DNA from: Neopestalotiopsis rosae
Taxonomy: Eukaryota > Ascomycota > Sordariomycetes > Amphisphaeriales > Sporocadaceae
Length of the DNA stretch: 64,000 nucleotides
Direction: 5' to 3'
Assembly (NCBI GenBank): GCA_023078685.1
Contig: JALGAS010000012.1
Coordinates: 930,001-994,000, forward strand
The position numbers and the translations under genes are program-made. Below are positions 49,301 to 61,032 of this stretch, piece after piece. The stretch's first letter is position 1. Each line of letters begins with the position of its first letter. A model generated the notes under the pieces. That model saw nothing but the letters and a program-made list of their open reading frames with translations, was not told the origin of the DNA and searched no databases.

Positions 49301-50845
49301 GGACATTGAAAATAATTGGACCAAGTCACACAGAACCTCGTGAAAAGTACATGCTGAGCAAAGAGCAGCAAGCGGGAAGGGCGAAAAAAAAAAAAATCGT
49401 GCTGTACCAGCTTTGACAAGTGAAGTTGGCCTTATTAGTAGTGCTTGTAAAAGCGAGCCTGTAGAGGACTGAATATCAGATCAGCCAGAGATCTCGTACT
49501 GACCGATTCCCTTTTTTTTTTCCCCTCTCCCTCTCTGCCTGTCCTGCCTCATACTGTGTAATTTTTACAGAGTATGTCAACGTCTCTTACATGTCCTGCA
49601 AAATCTGACCTCGTTGTGAGACAGAAAAGGCTTCTAATGCCGCTCAGCGCTAGGATTCTTGCGTGATTGTGAACATGGATTGTAAAGAAAAGGAGATGAC
49701 GGTGACGTTGGCTGCAATCTTAATCGACCCTAATCCTGGTTTACCATGCCTTTAAGATCGGCTTTTGGTTTTTTTTCTGTTTGACGATTTCCCGTGGTTC
49801 AGCAGGGCTGCCATGGTCGGATACAATTGTACCTCGGGGAGGCATCAAGCCTTTCCGGAATACGGCCAAGTTCAGAGATTGGTCTGTGATGGGTCTGTGA
49901 TGGTCGCAAGGTAGATAGTAGTGCAGACCTGGCCTGGTAGGGACGTGGAAGCGCAATCCAGATAACAGGCCAGGCACTAGGTTAAATGGATCAGCGCACC
50001 AAAACATTGACGAATAGCTGAATGTGGTTATGCCGAACATAAAGACCAGTGTCGATAGATAGATAGCCCGCCACTTGGCTTGCCTGTCAAAAACCTAATT
50101 CATTTATCATAATTACGTAGGTCAGGAAAGAAGAAGATCATGACCGATTACCAGCCCGGATGTTTGTGTAGAGATATGCAGTGCAGATCCAGCGTGTAAG
50201 TGGCCCAGGTTAGCGATAAACCAAAGCAAGGCGATATTCTAACTTCGTGACAACTTTGAAGCTGCAAAGCTCCTCCAACGAAGTGCCATTGTTTCGTGTC
50301 AGACTTTCGCGCTATGAAGGGTACGTTGCAATGTCCAAAATGCCTGTAAATATGCAAATCTAGGTTGAGCAATAGGTCACCAAATGAAAAGACTGTAAGG
50401 ATGAGACGCCAAAGTAGTTCTTATCAACTTTTACAAACAGGACCACTGGTCCCATTCTAGGAGATGAGCTTCAAAGTACTGGGTGTAGGTATCAGCACTG
50501 GACGTCCCGCTTCCCCACCTGCCACGTTTATTCGACTGCCCACATGGACGAGCGGCTTTTAGCGCTGTGCAGTCCATTTCACGGAGCTCAGTGTACACAG
50601 TAACTAATCATGACACCTACCACCCATTTCGCCCATTGACGGGCACGAACGAGCTTGAGCCTTACCACCCAACCCATGCTTGCTTGCCAGAATCTGGCGT
50701 GCATGGGCACAGTAATCAGCCGTGGGTTATCTCGATTACAGATTGTTTAGAAGCCTTCTAGAAGCCTGGCTGTCGCGCCGCTCGCATCTTTCACCCAACG
50801 CCAGAGGCCGAACAGACGGCTTTAAGCAGTTTTGCGTCGCAGATC

Positions 50846-51466
50846 ATGAGTATCGACGAGATTGACGCTCTTTTAGAGCGTTACCTCCTGCTGCTCGATG
50901 AATACACCACCCTCCGCGCAGATCTCAATACCCTACAGGCCGATATCTACCAGAATATTGCGAGAGCCAACTTTTCTGCCGAGCGAGGCATGAGATTCGG
51001 CCAGGACTATTACGATGAGCGAATGCAAGTCTCTCGAAAGTTGAGAATCTCCATGACCGACGACGGACGCGCCATGTTCAAGGTAGTTGACGCTGCTCCG
51101 GTCCAGACTGCTTCACAGAAGTGCCAAACAGAAGCAGTGGCCATCAGTGCACAAGATCCCGTGGTAGGGGATAAAGATTCCACCGTGTCTGACGACAGCA
51201 AGGAACCACCAGCCCTTGAAGACAAGGCCCCGCGGAAGAAAAATCCGCTGCAATGGTTCGGCTTGTTGACACCTCTCGCTTTACGCCAAGCTCAAGCTCA
51301 AAACATCAAAGCAGTGGAAATTCTTGTACCACGGCTTGTCACAGTTAATGCTGAGATGGAGCAAGTTGAGATAGAAGTTCGTAGAGCAAGGAAAAAGCGA
51401 GCCAAGGCAGAGGCTACAGCAAAGAAACACCAGGACGTCCATCGACAGGATGAAGCGACCGTTTAG
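50846..51466 (+). CDS. VMA22: V-ATPase assembly factor Vma22 (CCDC115-like)
   Basis: Intact single-exon gene of 206 codons. Vma22 works in the ER with Vma12 and Vma21 to assemble the V0 sector of the vacuolar proton ATPase. The N-terminus is a coiled coil (IDALLERYLLLLDEYTTLRADLNTLQADIYQNIARANFSA) followed by GMRFGQDYYDERMQVSRKL. After a Ser/Asp-rich linker comes the family signature KNPLQWFGLLTPLALRQAQ and a second coiled coil ending in a Lys/Arg/Ala-rich tail. No membrane segment is present, in line with a peripheral protein. ATG 50846 is the first in frame and fits family length. Confidence 0.85.
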   Translation: MSIDEIDALLERYLLLLDEYTTLRADLNTLQADIYQNIARANFSAERGMRFGQDYYDERMQVSRKLRISMTDDGRAMFKVVDAAPVQTASQKCQTEAVAISAQDPVVGDKDSTVSDDSKEPPALEDKAPRKKNPLQWFGLLTPLALRQAQAQNIKAVEILVPRLVTVNAEMEQVEIEVRRARKKRAKAEATAKKHQDVHRQDEATV

Positions 51467-53023
51467 ATGCCCGCAATGGCATCACACAGCGCACGCTCGA
51501 CTTCTACCACGGATCCATTCTCATAAGTTGTTCAACCAAGGTTCTACTCTGGTGGACATCTGGAATGAATCGAATGCCATGCCACTCTTTCTATTAGCTG
51601 AGCATGCCCGGTATACATGATCATTCATGTCCCTATCTGAGCGAGTTAAGAAAGAGATTTCCGGGGGTATTATATGAAACGGGCTTATCCCAGTATGATC
51701 GCCTTCTAAGCTTGATGCGTATCATGTCCTACCGGCCATAGTATAATAGCACTCAACAGTGTATGCGAGTAACAGCTTTCTCGCAAAAGATTTATGATTT
51801 ATAAGCAAGAAGTCCTGGCCTTCTTAGGACTGCAGATATGTATTCAGATGTGCGCGGCGTGAGGGCCAATGTGTTGGGGAAAAGAGCTCGAGCGACACCT
51901 CACCTGAACGGCATGGCGCGACCTTTGGAATACTCTTGTTTGTCTGCAGGAGACTTGACTGCATATTATGGACTGGAGCAAATACGGCCACATGTATAGC
52001 TGCCTGATTGGCAATGACTGTACATGTATTACATTGCAGTAGGGTTGCCAACCCCTCAATCTGTGTATCGTTGCAGGTCTTCACAGCCTAACAATTTTCC
52101 TCAGCTTGCAGAATCGCATGGCATCGCTGTTCTCGTGTCTCGTCTCATCTGTGAACTCTGAGCCTCTGAATTACTGAGCTAAAGCAGAAGTCAATTCAGT
52201 CCAAGTGGTAATGTGCGGGAGAGGTGGTATCTATACCTCTGGCGCACGACCCAAATCCACCGGTCAACCTTGGCGAATGAGCACCTGTATCATAGATGTC
52301 CTCGGTTTCTTTCAGTTGGTAATCGGTCGATCAGTCCTCTTAGTTGTAGGATTCGAACGGCAAGCTACCATCAAAGCCATCGGTACCTAGGCTGCTCTGT
52401 TTTTATTTTTATTTTTTATTTTTTGCTTCTTGGTACCTTGGAGCGGAACACGGAAGGGACGAGGAGAACTATCCTTTCGCTATCCGAATAACTAAGAACA
52501 AGCCATGAAAGAGGAAAGTGGCTCCTCCATCGGACATTACCAGGATATGCCACAAAAACTGACCTCATTCATCCACCACCTATTTTTTGGCCCTTGCAAA
52601 ACTGGGGCGATTATTCATTTGCACCTAGGGAAACCTCTCTTTTCTGGGGTACTTGAATAACCGCACGAGAAGCAACCATCTCCAGGTTTTTTTTGTCGGC
52701 GGCCTAGTGAAGGAGCTCCGAGACTTGGAGACGGCAGTACATTTTGATTGACTTATTGCCTGGTGCCCCAACCGCGGGGTTCATCCACCGAAATAGAACC
52801 GCCCGCCTTTCAATCTGACAGAAAGTCTGACTGAAAATCACAGGCGTATTAGCAGCAACAGCTGCAGCTTCAATTGCAGTGCTGTCGCCCCTCCTCCAAC
52901 TCGAATCAATGCTCAAATCCCACGTGCCACTATTTTCCCTTATCCGTTTGGGATTGGCCTCGAACTACTCAAGTAGCAAATCTTGAAAAGCTGCTGCACC
53001 ACGCTTGCAGCAGACGAGACGAC
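51467..53023. other. Intergenic between VMA22 and the J-domain gene
   Basis: 1.56 kb. It contains T/A-rich simple sequence at 52400–52425 and the J-domain gene promoter. A T-loop-like GTTCGAATCC on the minus strand near 52348 has no pairing arms and is not a tRNA. Confidence 0.45.
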
Positions 53024-55156
53024 ATGGGGCCTCCGGCGCCTTCGTTCGACTACTACGCCGAACTTGGTGTCTCGAAGTCTGCCACTACGCAGGAGATCAC
53101 TGCTGCTTACAAGCGCCTGGCTCGACTCCATCATCCAGACAAGAACCCGACTGATCAGGAAACAGCTACAACGAAATTCCAAAGGGTAAGCTCCTCTTCG
53201 TCCTGCCGCTGCGACTGCATTCCTCCCTTGCCTATATATTGTTTGTCTCAGTTCAATCTCTGATTCGAGTCCATGCTACAGGTCCAGCAAGCCTACGAGA
53301 TCCTTTCCAGCACCGCTGGTCGGAGGCGATACGACACTTTTCCCACCACGAGAGGCACTTGTACTTGCGGTCATTGCTATGACGAGGACGACTACGAAGA
53401 CGGAGAGTGGGACTCGGATTATGAGGACGACGATGAATACTATTACGACTTTACCTTTGGGCCCCGCGGCACTGGCCCTGGCCCTCGGCCCTACTTTAGC
53501 AGTGGGCACCGGCATGGCGGTTTCACTTTTGGCGGAAATCGCTTTCGCACCTACGAGGACATGGAGAAGTTCTTTCAGCAGCAGGAACGCGCAGACGCTG
53601 AGCGGCAAGCAAAAATTCAAGAGGAGCGGCGTAAGAAGGAAGAAGCCGAGGCCGCCAGGAAGAAGGCCAAGGAGCAGGCCAAACAAGCAGAAGAGGACGC
53701 TATTCAGAAGGAGAAGGACGGACGCAAAGACGCCGAGAAGGCCAGTCAGGAGGAACGTTGGAAGAAAGCCGGTGCTGTTACCAAGGATGAGAAGCTAAAG
53801 ACATGTCTACACTCCGACTTCTGCACCAAAGTTCCGCAGAGAAAGAAATTCAAGTGTGGCACTTGTGGGAAAAAGGGAGGCATGACAGCATTCGAGTGCC
53901 CGTTTTGTTCAAGCTTCCTATGTCAGCAGTGTGTTACCAAATTTTCTGAAAGGAGGGCAAAAGGAGAGGATCTCCCAAAGCCCAAATCTGAGCAAAAACC
54001 AGAAACAGCAATTACGCCAGCAGAGGAAGAAGCCGTTGAATCAGAGCCAGAACCAGAAACCGCACCAGATTCAGAACCAGATTATCCAGCAAGAGCAACA
54101 CCTCCGTTAGAAAAGCTGAAGCAGCCGGTTACAACATATCAGAAGGACATTGAGGACAAGTACGGAGGTCTCAACAGCCAGACCGGCAAGAAGGCGAAGA
54201 AGAACAAGAAGGCATATCTTAACACACAGCCCCTGAAAAGTTCAAGTCCTGTGCACGAATCAGCGGCCCCTGTATCGATACCTGGAGTGAAGGTGAACAT
54301 CGGACACAAGGCGATGAAGAGAGGCTCGCCTGCACCCAGTGTGACGTCACGGTCAACACAGGAGGATCATCACTCACAGGTGAATGGCGCGAATGGCGCG
54401 AATGGAGGCTCTGTTCGCAAGCCCTCTCCAGAGCTCATCACCCAGAAGATTCAGAGTAATGGTTCGAGTATTAAGACCTCGGCAACACCGCCACTTCATG
54501 AAAATGTTAGAAGATCGAACGGGATACCTGGTCTCCATCCCTTTCCACCCCCGCCTCCTGAGCCTTCTGTCACAGGTGCCTCTGAAGTATCTGACGAAAG
54601 TATCAACGATTTCAATCCTCCGACGGGGCCTGCTAGCTTATTTCGATCTAGAAAGCCTGTCACGAATGGGCACAAGACCCAACCAGCTTTCTCCTGTTAT
54701 ATCTGCGGTCAGCCCGGTCATTTGGCGCGGAACTGTTCACAGCCAAGAACGTGTTATAATTGTGGTGGTACTGGCCATCTGGCCAAATATTGTGGTGGCA
54801 AGACCAATGGATCGAGTGAATGGCAGCAGGCAGAACCACCGCTGGAAGTCGATCCCAGAAGTGCATTCCCCGATTTCCAGATTTATGATGACGACGAGGA
54901 GTACGCAAACACTCCTACCAAGGTAGCTATCAAAGGAGCGACACTTGCTCGGGGCATCACAGAGCCTCTTTTGAGACAAGCAATGGAGTGTTTTGGTCCG
55001 ATTACGGAATGCGTCATCGACCGCAGGGCTGGTATTGCATGGGTCATTTTTGTAGAGAGCGGCACTGCGCTGAACGCGATTGCTGCGAGTCCCGTACCTG
55101 TTGCCAAGGGGGCTGTGAGGATCTCTACGTGGACTGGGGATTATCATTATTATTAA
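53024..55156 (+). CDS. J-domain protein with zinc-binding region, two CCHC knuckles and an RRM-like domain
   Basis: Two exons, 53024–53185 and 53282–55156 (96-bp intron, phase 0, ACAG acceptor), 678 residues. The J domain occupies about residues 8–72 with the HPD motif at 37–39, so it should stimulate an Hsp70. A stretch of acidic residues and Gly/Tyr follows, then a long Glu/Lys/Arg helix (about 150–220). Residues 228–270 hold a Cys-rich segment (CLHSDFC … CGTCGKKGG … CPFCSSFLCQQC), probably a zinc finger. A Ser/Pro/Glu-rich linker leads to two retroviral-type CCHC knuckles (CYICGQPGHLARNC and CYNCGGTGHLAKYC, about 525–560) and an RRM-like domain near 588–672 (VAIKGATL … GIAWVIFVES). This combination of Hsp70 co-chaperone and RNA-binding modules suggests a role in RNP or splicing-factor remodelling (inference). 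Confidence 0.9.
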
Positions 55157-55523
55157 GTGCAAGCAATGCATAAACGGCGGCCACCGGTGGATATTGACCC
55201 TGGTGGTTCATCTCGAGATGGATGTGATCGCCAATTTCTCTTTCGTCGGCTTGAGAGGACAAACAAAAAGGGATTTAGCGATTTGCGGCAAGCTTGCTCA
55301 CATCTGGTGTGTATACTGGGCCACCAATGCAGGCAACTGTGGACTGTGCATGTGCAGTGAAAGAAAACATGAGCTGGTCAATTAGACTTTGCTCTACTAC
55401 TATGGTCATTTGCTTCCATAGCTATCGTAATCTGTGAATGCGGCATAATGTAGACAAGTAATTAGCCCAAACTCATAAAGGTAGTCACATACGTTTGAAT
55501 TGATTACAAGCGGATATTTTACC
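55157..55523. other. Convergent intergenic
   Basis: 367 bp between convergent genes; nothing recognisable. Confidence 0.4.
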
Positions 55524-56286
55524 TTATACTCTGGCGGCCTGCTGCCTCTGCATTTCTTCCCTAAAAACATTACGGCCGTCCTGCGGCCTGCTACTTTCCA
55601 CGTCACCCATCTGAAGTCCACTAGCTCCAGCGCCCATGGACCTTTCAATCCGGCTTTTCCTGCTTCCATATCCTTCTTTGCTGCCCATGCCGAATATGTT
55701 ACTCAACTTCCACCCCGGATCTCTTCTCTTCTTGAGAAGAAAACCGGCGATGGCTATTAACAACAACACTCCCACGACGACTGGAACAATAATTGCAGCT
55801 AGATTCGGCCCGCTAGTTACATTGGAATCATCTCCAGTCGACGACGCTGGGACGACGCGGACGAGCGGTCCCAAAGTCCTTCGAGTATTCTCGCCATCAG
55901 TCGCGGCGGCGACAATGTAAAGCTGCGCATCTACGCCGGTTGCCGACGTTGAATTGAGGACGGAGCTTGAGATATCCCACGAGTACGATCCGGTGCCGGC
56001 CCGAAGCGAGTTGGATGTGAAACCGTCATCATCCTGAGGTGTAGGGTCACTGCCTGACGACGGGCTAAAGTCGGCTTGAATCTGGACAAGAACACTACTG
56101 TTGGTAAAGAAGGACGGGTCCCACGTCACTAAGTCCCACGTCAGCAATGTAGATTAAAAGTTAAAGGCGCGTAGACGTCGAGGACGTAGATGACCTACCA
56201 ATCACCCTGTCTCCTGGCTTGGCCTCTGTCTTATTGGCTGGCCCGCAAAAGGGCGCAAGCTCGCCGTCGATATTGCTGCAAGTCAT
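55524..56286 (-). CDS. Single-pass membrane protein of unknown function
   Basis: Two exons on the minus strand, 56286–56199 and 56128–55524 (intron 70 bp, GTAGGT…CTTAG), 230 residues. The short N-terminus (MTCSNIDGELAPFCGPANK) is Cys-containing and hydrophilic, without a classical signal peptide. The join gives VIVTWDPSFF, then Ser/Thr-rich repeats of an Ig-like flavour (VLVQIQADF, SYSWDISSSVL, AQLYIVAAATD). One strong transmembrane helix (AAIIVPVVVGVLLLIAIAGFLL) is followed by KKRR and a basic cytosolic tail. The order points to a type III/I surface protein with an extracellular β-sandwich, probably a cell-wall or stress sensor-like protein; that is inference. Conserved homologues are likely in Sordariomycetes but I do not recognise a named family. 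Confidence 0.7.
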
Positions 56287-57490
56287 CTTGTTGATGTGTC
56301 TGAAGATAATGAATGTCGACTTTGAATAGTATGGTGAAAGAGTGAGTGAATAAATGAATGACGCCGAAGAAATTACAAGAGATACGCAATCGTTCCTAAG
56401 AAAATGAATCAAAACCGAAAGAAAAGTATGATATCCTGTCGCTTACTTGGCGGCAGAGCTGTTTTAATATCTACAAGCTACCCAACTGCCGACTTTCAAT
56501 ACACACGTGTTACGGCACAACGTCGATCAAATACGGCCGTCCCGTTCTCACTGTCCCGGGCAGCAGTGTTTGGCGGTGGTGCGATACCTGGAAGCTTGTC
56601 GTCGTCTAAATAAAGGCCCAGGGGGTGGATCTGCGACAATGATCGCCGGCTTGCAACTCCAAGTTTTCTCCACGTCATGGACAGTATAATGCGGCTGGTT
56701 TTTTTGTCAAGACGAACAAGCATGGTTTGATGGTAATATTCAAACCTCGATTGGTTTGAAAGACTTGGAAGTTGTTGATTCCCAAGTCAAAGATTCGTTT
56801 TCAAGCAACAGTATTCAGCGTTTGCTTATTTACTCGATAATATTGGCGGTTGCAAGGGGGCGATTTCCATCTTGCCCTTAGCCGCGGGGTATCAACATCA
56901 GGTCTCAATTTGACAGTGTCGAACGCACATGAGACGAAAGTGCATGCACCTTAGCGATAGCCGATGTCAAGGTCGCCTACAGCCCTGTATTATTCATGTC
57001 CATCTCAGGCCATAACCTTTCGCTTCTTGACCAGGGTCACTGTATCGGCCGATTCACTTTGTAAATGCCAAGTACTGATGTACGCGATATTATTTTGGTA
57101 AGGGCTTCGAGCCACGAATTTGAATAACTTCCTAAGACGATAAGGTGAGATATTGGTCTTAAAACCTGGAAAACAGACTAATTTCAAAATGTCATTCGCT
57201 GAGGTTCGACTACTGAGAATTGTGTCAAACAATTTCAACTTCTTGAACAGCTATATCAGATGACTAGTTGACCTGCGGAAAAGAATATTACAACTTATAT
57301 CCAATGTCCGGGATACATAGTCAACGTTAGTTGTCTCCCGCAAGATAAATTCTTGTCCATGCAACGGCTCAGAGATCACTGAAAGATGAAGACAATTCCC
57401 AGTATATACCCGTAATTTTCTGAACGTCAAGAGTCCTTTGTTCGATTATTATCTGAACAGCGGTTTTAGATACAATGTTCACTCTCCGAG
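56287..57490. other. Intergenic
   Basis: 1.2 kb, AT-rich in the second half; should contain the membrane-protein promoter and the 3' flank of the HAD gene. Nothing else supported. Confidence 0.4.
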
Positions 57491-58335
57491 CTAAACGAGA
57501 CGATCCGCCACACCGTGTAGTCCTCTGTTACCATAGGGCACCCACATATCCACCCAGCCATCGAGCTTGGCCTTTTCTATCTCGCCTGGGCTATACCTTT
57601 CCTCAAATGGTCTCTCGACATAGAAAGCTTGGAGGCCGCATTTCTTAGCTGCCCACAGGTCGCCCAGGTGTGCTGCTACAAGTGCAACCTCATGTGGTTG
57701 CAGACCGAGCTTTGCAATGGCGCCTTCGTAGACGGCCGGGTCTGGTTTGTACGCAGCCCAGGTGTCGGAGCCCCAGATTTCCGTAAACCCCAAGCTGTTC
57801 TTCTCGTTCAGTGAGCGAAGGAGCTGGACTGAACCATCAGACAGAGTAATGACAGGGCCATGTTTAGCCAGCCGTGCGATGGCCGACGCCGAGTCAGGCC
57901 AGGCTTCGAGCTTGTGCCACAGGAAAACTAAATCCTCGCGCTGCTGAGCATCCCATACACCCTCGAACTTGTATTTTGAAATCATCAATTTCAAGGTACG
58001 TCTATGGACTTCTTCTTGCAAAAGAAAATCGGTCACGCCTGGTTGAGCAGAATGTGCAAAATCGATGTATCTGGAATACCTGTATTCTTGTGAGTGTTTG
58101 ATTCGAGTCGACCAGAGAATGGATTGTTAAATCCTCACCATTCTGAGGCGAACCATTCCCAGTCAGTATGAGTCATATTCTTGACACGTTCGACCAATGC
58201 GGACTCCTTGGTTGAAGCAATAGCTGACTTCGCCGCTGCCTCCAAACTCAGAGCTAGACTTTGGCGCCAATTGACAACCGTTCCAAAAACGTCAAAGACG
58301 AAGGCTTTTGGCGCTGAGATTTCGGAAGGCGACAT
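57491..58335 (-). CDS. HAD-superfamily hydrolase, haloacid dehalogenase type II-like
   Basis: Two exons on the minus strand, 58335–58139 and 58079–57491 (intron 59 bp, phase 2, which restores a Trp codon), 261 residues. HAD type II enzymes hydrolyse carbon–halogen bonds of 2-haloacids through an Asp ester; many fungal members act on other small acids. Motifs are in order: VFDVFGTVVNW (nucleophile Asp15), VTLSDGSVQLL (Ser of motif II), KPDPAVYEG (Lys of motif III) and VAAHLGDLWAAKKCGLQAFYVERP (acid motif IV). The cap lies between motifs I and II. There is no signal peptide, so it is cytosolic. It lies next to an FMN monooxygenase transcribed the same way; a joint catabolic role is possible. 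Confidence 0.9.
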
Positions 58336-58796
58336 TTTTACTTGAAAGAACAGAATTTAATTTGAATGCAATGATGAGAATCTACCCCAAAAAGAAATCA
58401 AAGCAGTCCCGGGCAGTTTCCTATTTAAACTCAACTGTGTATGCATTTACTTTTCCCTCTGTCAGCGCAAGGGCGTGCTGCAGTGTGTCCCCGCAACTGC
58501 AGATTCGCGGGGAAGACGGTTGCGATGCATCAGCGCTTGGTATAAGTCGACCCAAATTTGTCACATGATCACGGCATGAACAGCCAGGAAACAAAATCGG
58601 GAGACATGCCGAGGAAGGGATATCATTACACGGGAAAGACGTTCAGTCAAGGTGGGACAAGCGTGCTATCACTTTAGGCGGCGTTAACGCAGTGGATATC
58701 GACGAAAATATCTTTATGCAGATATGCAACTGAGAGCATCGAATAAGCTCGTTGCAATAAAGTGCGAGCCTATGGTTACTCTGCCTCATCCTCTTA
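58336..58796. other. Intergenic
   Basis: 461 bp holding the HAD gene promoter and the monooxygenase 3' flank; no other feature. Confidence 0.4.
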
Positions 58797-60297
58797 CTAC
58801 TCGGCTTTCCAGTGATACTGCGCTGCTGGATGATCCGCCGGCGGTCGAGAAACACCTTCTTTACCATATATATTCTCCCGGTACGTTCCTCCATCGACTG
58901 CATAGTCATCCCAGAACAGACCCCTCTTCTTCAAGACCGGGATCAAATCATCTATGACATCTTCAAAAGAATGTGGCATGAGGGCATATGCCAGATTGAA
59001 CCCGTCAACATCTGCTTCGCGGACCCACCTCTCCATCTCATCAGCGACATGCTCTGGTGTTCCAATGACGGTGGCGCCGAGACCTCCAATCTTGATATGG
59101 TTTGCCACAGTATGTTTAGTCCATTTTGGGACTCCTGGGCTCGATTTGGACCACCCTTCGACAGCGGAACGGATCGCGTTGGACTCTACGTGTCGCAGTT
59201 CCTCGTCATCGCCATACTGTGCTAGGTCGATGCCAGTCCAGCCGCCGAACAAGGCGAGCGCGCCGTCTTCAGATCCGTACTGAATCAACTCGTCGTACTT
59301 GGCTTGCGCTTCTTCCTGAGTCTTTCCGATTATTGGACAAAGCAAGGCAAGAAATTTGATGGTACTAGGGTCTCGATTGTACTGCTCCTTGGCCGCGAGT
59401 CGAATCTCGGCAATGTTCTTAGCAACGACAACAGGACTGTGGCCTGCCACGAATATGGCTTCCGCATTCCTCGCGGCAAAGGCCTTGCCTGCCTTTGATG
59501 TGCCAGCTTGCATGATCACAGGCGTCCGCTGCGGTGATGGTTGGCAGATGTGTGGCCCCGGCACATTGTAGTACTCGCCAACATGGTTGATTTGACGGAC
59601 CAGCGACGGATCAGTATAGATACGATTGGCCCGATCAAGCTTGACAGCATCGTCTCTCCAAGATGATTGCCTGTATTCTTGTCAGGCATGAGTAAACCAG
59701 GCTTTTTCTCATTGGGATACCGACCAGAGTTTGTAAGTAACCTCGACATATTCTTCAGCAATCTCATACCGCTTGTCATGAAGCGGCTGTTCTGCGTGAC
59801 CAAGATTCCGTGCCGCCGAATCAAGGTAGCCGGTAACAATGTTCCAACCCAGTCTTCCACGGGTGAGATGATCAACGGTACTCAGCCTACGGGCCAGATG
59901 ATAAGGCTGTTCGTAAGTAGTAGCTATTGTGACTCCAAAACCCAAGTTCTTGGTTGCTGCCGCCATGGCGGGAACTACCGCTAGAGGTTCATTGACCGGC
60001 CACTGCGCGCCTGACACAATGGCAGGGTCTGGATTTCGAGGTCCCTTGTATACATCATATGCGCCCTGCACATGTTCTTTAGAATGACGAGACAAGTCAA
60101 TGATCTGTGCGACTTACAAGGACATCAGCAATAAACATGCCGTGAAACTTTCCTCGTTCAAGCAATTTGGCCAGTTCAACCCAGTGATTTATGTCATTGA
60201 AATTCCATGACTTGTCGTTCGGATGCGCCCACAGGCCGGGAGACTGATGGCCACTGCAAGATTCGACAAAGGCATTGAGGATTAGCTTTTTGGGCAT
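58797..60297 (-). CDS. FMNH2-dependent monooxygenase, luciferase-like (NtaA/SnaA/DszA family)
   Basis: Three exons on the minus strand: 60297–60118, 60065–59725, 59670–58797; 464 residues. These enzymes use reduced FMN from a partner reductase to oxidise substrates such as nitrilotriacetate, EDTA, sulfones or related N/S compounds. The order of family blocks is intact: LILNAFVESCSGHQSPGLW, GKFHGMFIADVL, YKGPRNPDPAIVSGAQWPVNEP, TYEQPYHLARRLSTVDHLTRGRLGWNIVTGY, and in exon 3 WRDD…IYTDPS, HVGEYYNVPGPH, QPSPQRTPVIMQAGTSKAGKAFAARNAEAIFV. The second donor (GTCGGT) is weak but is the only one that joins Trp-Gln-Ser-Ser-Trp in frame. There is no signal peptide. The gene is divergent to the DUR3-type transporter. 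Confidence 0.9.
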
Positions 60298-61032
60298 TGT
60301 TGCGCTAGTGTCCGAGGATGTTATAGCAGAAGTTCAATGAGTAGTATATTGCAACAGAAAAACAAAAAGTGATTGAATCTACAAGTGAGGCATGGACGAC
60401 GATTTACCCCAGTATCACCTTGACGATGTGCTTAATATAAAGTCGCCCTCCCCACTTGCGACCTCCACCGACGATCTACTGGATATACAGTATAGGCAAA
60501 GGTACAATGATGCAATGATTAGAGTTTCGGTAATTGCTCTTGGATTGGTCCCAGAGAGTATCGCCAATATGCTTGGCGCGCGAATAGGCAGTCGGTTATT
60601 CCAGTACTGGCCCCGCTTTTCGAGCACGAAGCATTCCCATGTAATCGCGTGCTACAGATAAGACTGATCTAGTCTGGCGATCTTGCAGTCGGGATGGTGT
60701 TCTCACCAATGACAATCCTTCTTTTTGCCGATAATATTTGAGACATCAAGTGGTGTTTGGATTGACAACCTCACATTCGAGCTTCAGCTCCCAGGGACTT
60801 GGGTGCCGGAACCCAAGATTGCGAACATGCAAGAAATGTATTATACACTAACTAAATACCTAGGTAGTCCCGTTGCATCATACAAGCTAGAGATTCATCA
60901 TCGGCAATTGGGATCCAGTGCTGTATGGATGCCCTGGGTCCTGAAGAGATACACATTCATAAACCAAAGCTTGTCCTGGTGATAAGTCTGATTGTCATGT
61001 ATGCAACTGTCTAAATTACATTGTAATCTACC
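60298..61032. promoter_or_regulatory. Shared divergent promoter with two GATA-factor sites
   Basis: 735 bp between the FMN monooxygenase and transporter start codons. Two HGATAR sites for AreA/Nit2-type nitrogen regulators lie in it: AGATAAG (core 60657–60662) and TGATAAG (core 60981–60986), the second 47 bp from the transporter ATG. A short open frame 60392–60661 (+) resembles no protein. Confidence 0.5.

Larger units (their letters stand above)
45005..50845. other. 5.8-kb gene-free region upstream of CDC42 and VMA22
   Basis: The longest gene-free stretch of the window. It contains a (GGCA)4 run at 45187–45202, G-rich runs (45421–45431; G-tract cluster 46316–46335), an A11 run near 45889, T8–T9 runs near 46666 and 49509, a pyrimidine-rich run at 49509–49535, and several TAC(A/G)GAGTA motifs (45376, 48939, 49566). 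Open frames such as 46875–47348 (+) resemble no protein. It may contain long CDC42 leader exons, non-coding RNA or a silent relic; I cannot tell. Confidence 0.5.

Noticed and set aside
52340..52362. T-loop-like GTTCGAATCC on the minus strand, suggesting a tRNA
   Set aside because: The flanking bases do not pair into a T stem and no D arm or acceptor stem can be formed around it.
60392..60661. 89-codon plus-strand frame in the monooxygenase/transporter promoter
   Set aside because: Short, no motif, and sits in a divergent promoter with regulatory sites.
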